DNA of 64,000 nucleotides from Phascolarctos cinereus. Its lineage: Eukaryota; Chordata; Mammalia; Diprotodontia; Phascolarctidae. Position numbers and translations under genes: made by a program. The DNA lies in the NCBI RefSeq assembly GCF_002099425.1, contig NW_018343982.1, forward strand, positions 13,928,501-13,992,500. The letters run 5' to 3'. Shown here one piece after another: positions 61,605-64,000 of this stretch; within the stretch, counting starts at the first letter, position 1, and every line of letters starts with the position of its first letter. The notes beneath the pieces were generated by a model, which did not search any database, was not told the origin of the DNA, and saw only the letters and a list, made by a program, of their open reading frames with translations.

Positions 61605-61925
61605 CGACTAGCCTCCTTAAATTTATGTCAGAGACAAGAAAGGAGTTTCTATCTTCTGGCTCCTATTACAATATTCTTTCCACTTATCCATCATATCTCC
61701 TCTTATGATGAAAATGAGATTATGGAGTTGCTTTTTCAAGGAATGGGGATAAGGAATGTTCTGTTACATCCACTTTCTCCTCTCTGAAAATGTAAATTTT
61801 CCCATGCTTCAATTCCCTGCCCCTATTCATCTTAGCTACTTTTGTTTTTGGCCACAGTGATCTTTCCCTTTGTCTAATGGATCTGCTTTATATTCTTCAC
61901 CAAGTGGTTGATGTGTGCTTCTCAT
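61605..61925. other. No assigned feature
   Basis: About 320 bases; no recognised repeat or exon. Confidence 0.4.
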
Positions 61926-61927
61926 AC

Positions 61928-62111
61928 CAGAGGTATCAAATTCAGGCTGCCAGAAAAAGTCCCCAGAATAACCTAAACCAGATTAAACTGTTATTGGGAA
62001 ATATTTAACAAAATTAAAGCAAATACAATACAATATAGGTAATGCTAATTTGTGGGTTTCTAAGTCAATATGTGACCTGCAGGGATCCATTCTATTTGTT
62101 TGACACCACTG
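61928..62111. mobile_element. hAT-type MITE, copy 2
   Basis: Begins CAGAGGTATCAAATTCAGGC and ends GTTTGACACCACTG. The interior TTGGGAAATATTTAACAAAA and GTTTCTAAGTCAATATGTGA match copy 1 at 11537. The 8-bp flanks TCTCATAC and CCTTATAC agree at 6 of 8 positions, a decayed target duplication typical of hAT. Confidence 0.8.
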
Positions 62112-62124
62112 CCTTATACCACTC

Positions 62125-62400
62125 TGAGGCTGAGCTGTCTTGAATGATAAGTAAGGTAAACTCAGCTGGCCCACTGTATATAGCTGGCCTTAGACCAAGA
62201 CTGAGACCAGAATATGTTTCCCATCCCATCTACCCCTACATAACGTTCTCCTCCAACCCCATTCCAGCCCCAACCTCTCATCTTTTCACCTGTTGCTCTG
62301 GGCTTATTAATCAAATCGGGACTGTGATGCTACCATTATTCCTGGAAAAGGTGTCATTGACTGCCTTATGGATTAACTCACCATCTTACTGTGATTCTCC
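62125..62400 (+). repeat. Unclassified dispersed repeat, copy 2
   Basis: GAGGCTGAGCTGTCTTGAAT, GTAAACTCAGCTGGCCCACT, GGCCTTAGACCAAGACTGAG, TGCCTTATGGATTAACTCAC. Shares landmarks with 29755-29975. Confidence 0.6.
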
Positions 62401-62444
62401 AGACCAAAACCCAAACCAATCCACCACTGCCCAATGTTGTCTTC

Positions 62445-62560
62445 TCCATTAGAATGTGAACTTCCTAAGGACATTTACTAGGTTACGTTTGTATTTTACT
62501 TAATCTAAGTGCTTAATAAATATTCATTAATTTGTTTTATTTCTTCATTCATTCATTTAG
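62445..62560 (+). repeat. L2 3' terminus
   Basis: ATTAGAATGTGAACTTCCTA, CTAAGTGCTTAATAAATATT, CATTAATTTG. Confidence 0.75.
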
Positions 62561-62564
62561 TGAA

Positions 62565-64000
62565 AGCTCCTCTTAGGGTACTCCTAAATGAATAATGTCC
62601 TATCTGTGAATAAGGGCTAGATTACTAGAAAGGAAGAAATCTCCATACCTGGAGGAGACATAGGAATTCTGAATAATTGTGCCATCAGTGACTCTCTACC
62701 TGCTAATTATACTATTGTACTTTCTCTTTTTCATTCAGTTTTCTGCTTTGTCTTCTTTTGTGAACTGAGCATTCTACTTGGAGTCAGAAGAACTGAGTTC
62801 TATTCCTGAGTTTTCTCATGTGGAAAGTGAGAGAAATGGCATCATTTTCCTTCTAGCTCTTATAGTCTGTGGATTCTGTGCTCCTGGGCTGGCACTAGGA
62901 AGGCAAGCTCAATCATTGATATCTGTTTCCTTTCCAGAATACTGCTTGCTATGGACAAGTGATTCGATGGAGCTCAATACAAGATTGGTCTATCAAAGCC
63001 TTCCCAGTCTCTTCTCTTAACTTTAAGCACTCGACACTTCAATAACAGAACAATGTTTATCTAAAGCGTTTTATGTGATCTGAGAAATGTTTGTCCAGTC
63101 TGTCTCTGCTGATGCGGCCTGGCCTTCACCAGAATTATGTGTAGTTTTCAGAAGCTTCCTGCTCCCCCTGACTGTTTATAACATTTACATTTCTGCAGGA
63201 ATTTGACTGTGGAATGGAGAGACTAAATAAGAGGAGAGATATCATTAGTTTTAACAGCAACCTGATAACTTTGCAGCACACGAAGGACATGTCACAAGAC
63301 TGCTCAAGAAAGAGAGGATTTCCCCAAAGCACAGGTCTGCTGCTGAGCATGACTCAGGAAAACTGAGCTTAGAGGAAACCTACAACTGTCACAATGTTCA
63401 TCATCGCCAGCCACCTGAACTGGAAGTGGCTTGTGTTGGGACTAGCATGTAGGAGTCTCTGCTTACCTTGGTTGACAAGTAGGTAATCTCCCACTGTGTG
63501 AAACCCAGAACCTTCTTTTCTACACCCTCAAGGGGTGTGATAGGTATCATCAGGCTGCAAGGTCAGTAACTATGATTATTATTTCCCTTAGAGCCCTACT
63601 CCCAAACCCAGAAGTGCCTTGAAAGACTAGAGAAACCATTGCTCCGAAAGCTGGGCTTGATATGCAGAGAGAACAATATTTCCTCTTTTTGGAAGCTGCA
63701 ATGACAATGCAGACTTGTTTAAAACTGGCGTCGCTTGTAAATGAATGACCAGGCAATAAAGCTGCCAGGAATAAGGAAAAAGCCTTGCTTCCCCCTCCCA
63801 CCCCTTGGGCCAGGTTTTTCTCCTTAGTCTCTTTATTATGCAAATCACAGAATCCTAGCTGGAGATTTCCAAGTAAGGCCATAAAACATCTTAGATGGAA
63901 GAGCATCTGGTCTATTAAATTCTCTTGGGCTGAATACCTCAGATCTTTAGTAATATTAGAACAAAGAAAAAGCAACTTAACAGAAATGATATCCCAATAA
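62565..64000. other. Low-repeat right end of the window
   Basis: Apart from a SINE-like trace at 62765-62830 (CTACTTGGAGTCAGAAGAAC), I recognise no repeat over about 1.3 kb. A stretch at 63640-63800 is unusually balanced, with CGTCGCTTGTAAATGAATGA and CAGGCAATAAAGCTGCCAGG. It could be conserved non-coding DNA. The 141-codon minus-strand frame at 63550-63975 shows no domain. Confidence 0.4.

Noticed and set aside
63463-63560. Possible minus-strand exon with CCAAG|GTAAGC donor and CTTGCAG acceptor-like site
   Set aside because: The donor is good, but the presumed acceptor has a poor pyrimidine tract and no coding frame or promoter accompanies it. Insufficient evidence.
63550-63975. 141-codon minus-strand frame
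   Set aside because: Overlapped by frames on both strands, no domain, no splice signals in phase.
1-64000. CRISPR arrays, operons, phage or plasmid modules, tRNA and rRNA genes
   Set aside because: No spaced direct-repeat array, ribosome-binding sites, compact gene order or RNA-gene signature. The SINE heads are tRNA-derived but decayed and do not form a tRNA gene.

Overview
This window looks like ordinary euchromatic DNA from a marsupial mammal. Two things indicate this. It carries many copies of a SINE that joins a tRNA/CORE-type 5' half to a 3' half resembling the tail of the BovB (RTE) LINE, the arrangement known as MAR1. It also carries L1 3' untranslated regions of the marsupial type. 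The rest is old mammalian interspersed DNA: MIR and MIR3 CORE-SINEs, L2 and L3/CR1-like LINEs, hAT and mariner MITEs, one probable LTR fossil and many AT-, CA- and GA-rich microsatellites. I see no bacterial, plasmid or viral gene organisation. The species cannot be fixed from the sequence alone.

Only one place looks like a host gene. A CpG island of about 1.2 kb (roughly 50,570-51,760) contains, on the minus strand, a CCAAT box, an ATG in good context, 13 codons (MSEKEAGSDAASR) and a consensus splice donor. I read this as the first coding exon of a gene running leftward. I could not name the gene and found no second exon, so intron 1 probably fills the rest of the window to the left. To the right (51.8-64 kb) lies upstream flank. 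Open reading frames elsewhere look like chance, simple repeats or dead LINEs.

Layout: 0-6 kb, MIR, L2 and an L1 tail; 6-10 kb, L3 tail, a hAT element inside MIR3, L2 ends; 10-17 kb, MIR/MIR3, a hAT MITE, MAR1 and an AT-only block; 17-18 kb, microsatellites with a hairpin; 18-21 kb, L3, an LTR fossil and a broken Y-box protein pseudogene with repeated N-terminal-like units; 21-24 kb, an unclassified repeat, mariner TIRs, MAR1; 24-29 kb, an L1 3' end and a long L2 with a recognisable reverse transcriptase; 29-41 kb, L2, MAR1 and hAT fragments, including a near-perfect palindromic hAT MITE inside an L1 tail; 41-48 kb, L2 and L3; 48-54 kb, low-repeat DNA around the promoter; 54-64 kb, a multi-kilobase L3 relic, MAR1 and hAT copies, and a low-repeat right end.

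The most informative structures are nested insertions with intact target-site duplications, which give a relative chronology (L2, L3, MIR and MIR3 older; MAR1 younger), and several direct-repeat pairs that I could not assign to a family. I found no convincing new biological system. The best leads are the unidentified promoter-exon, the repeated Y-box pseudogene and the unclassified repeat pairs.
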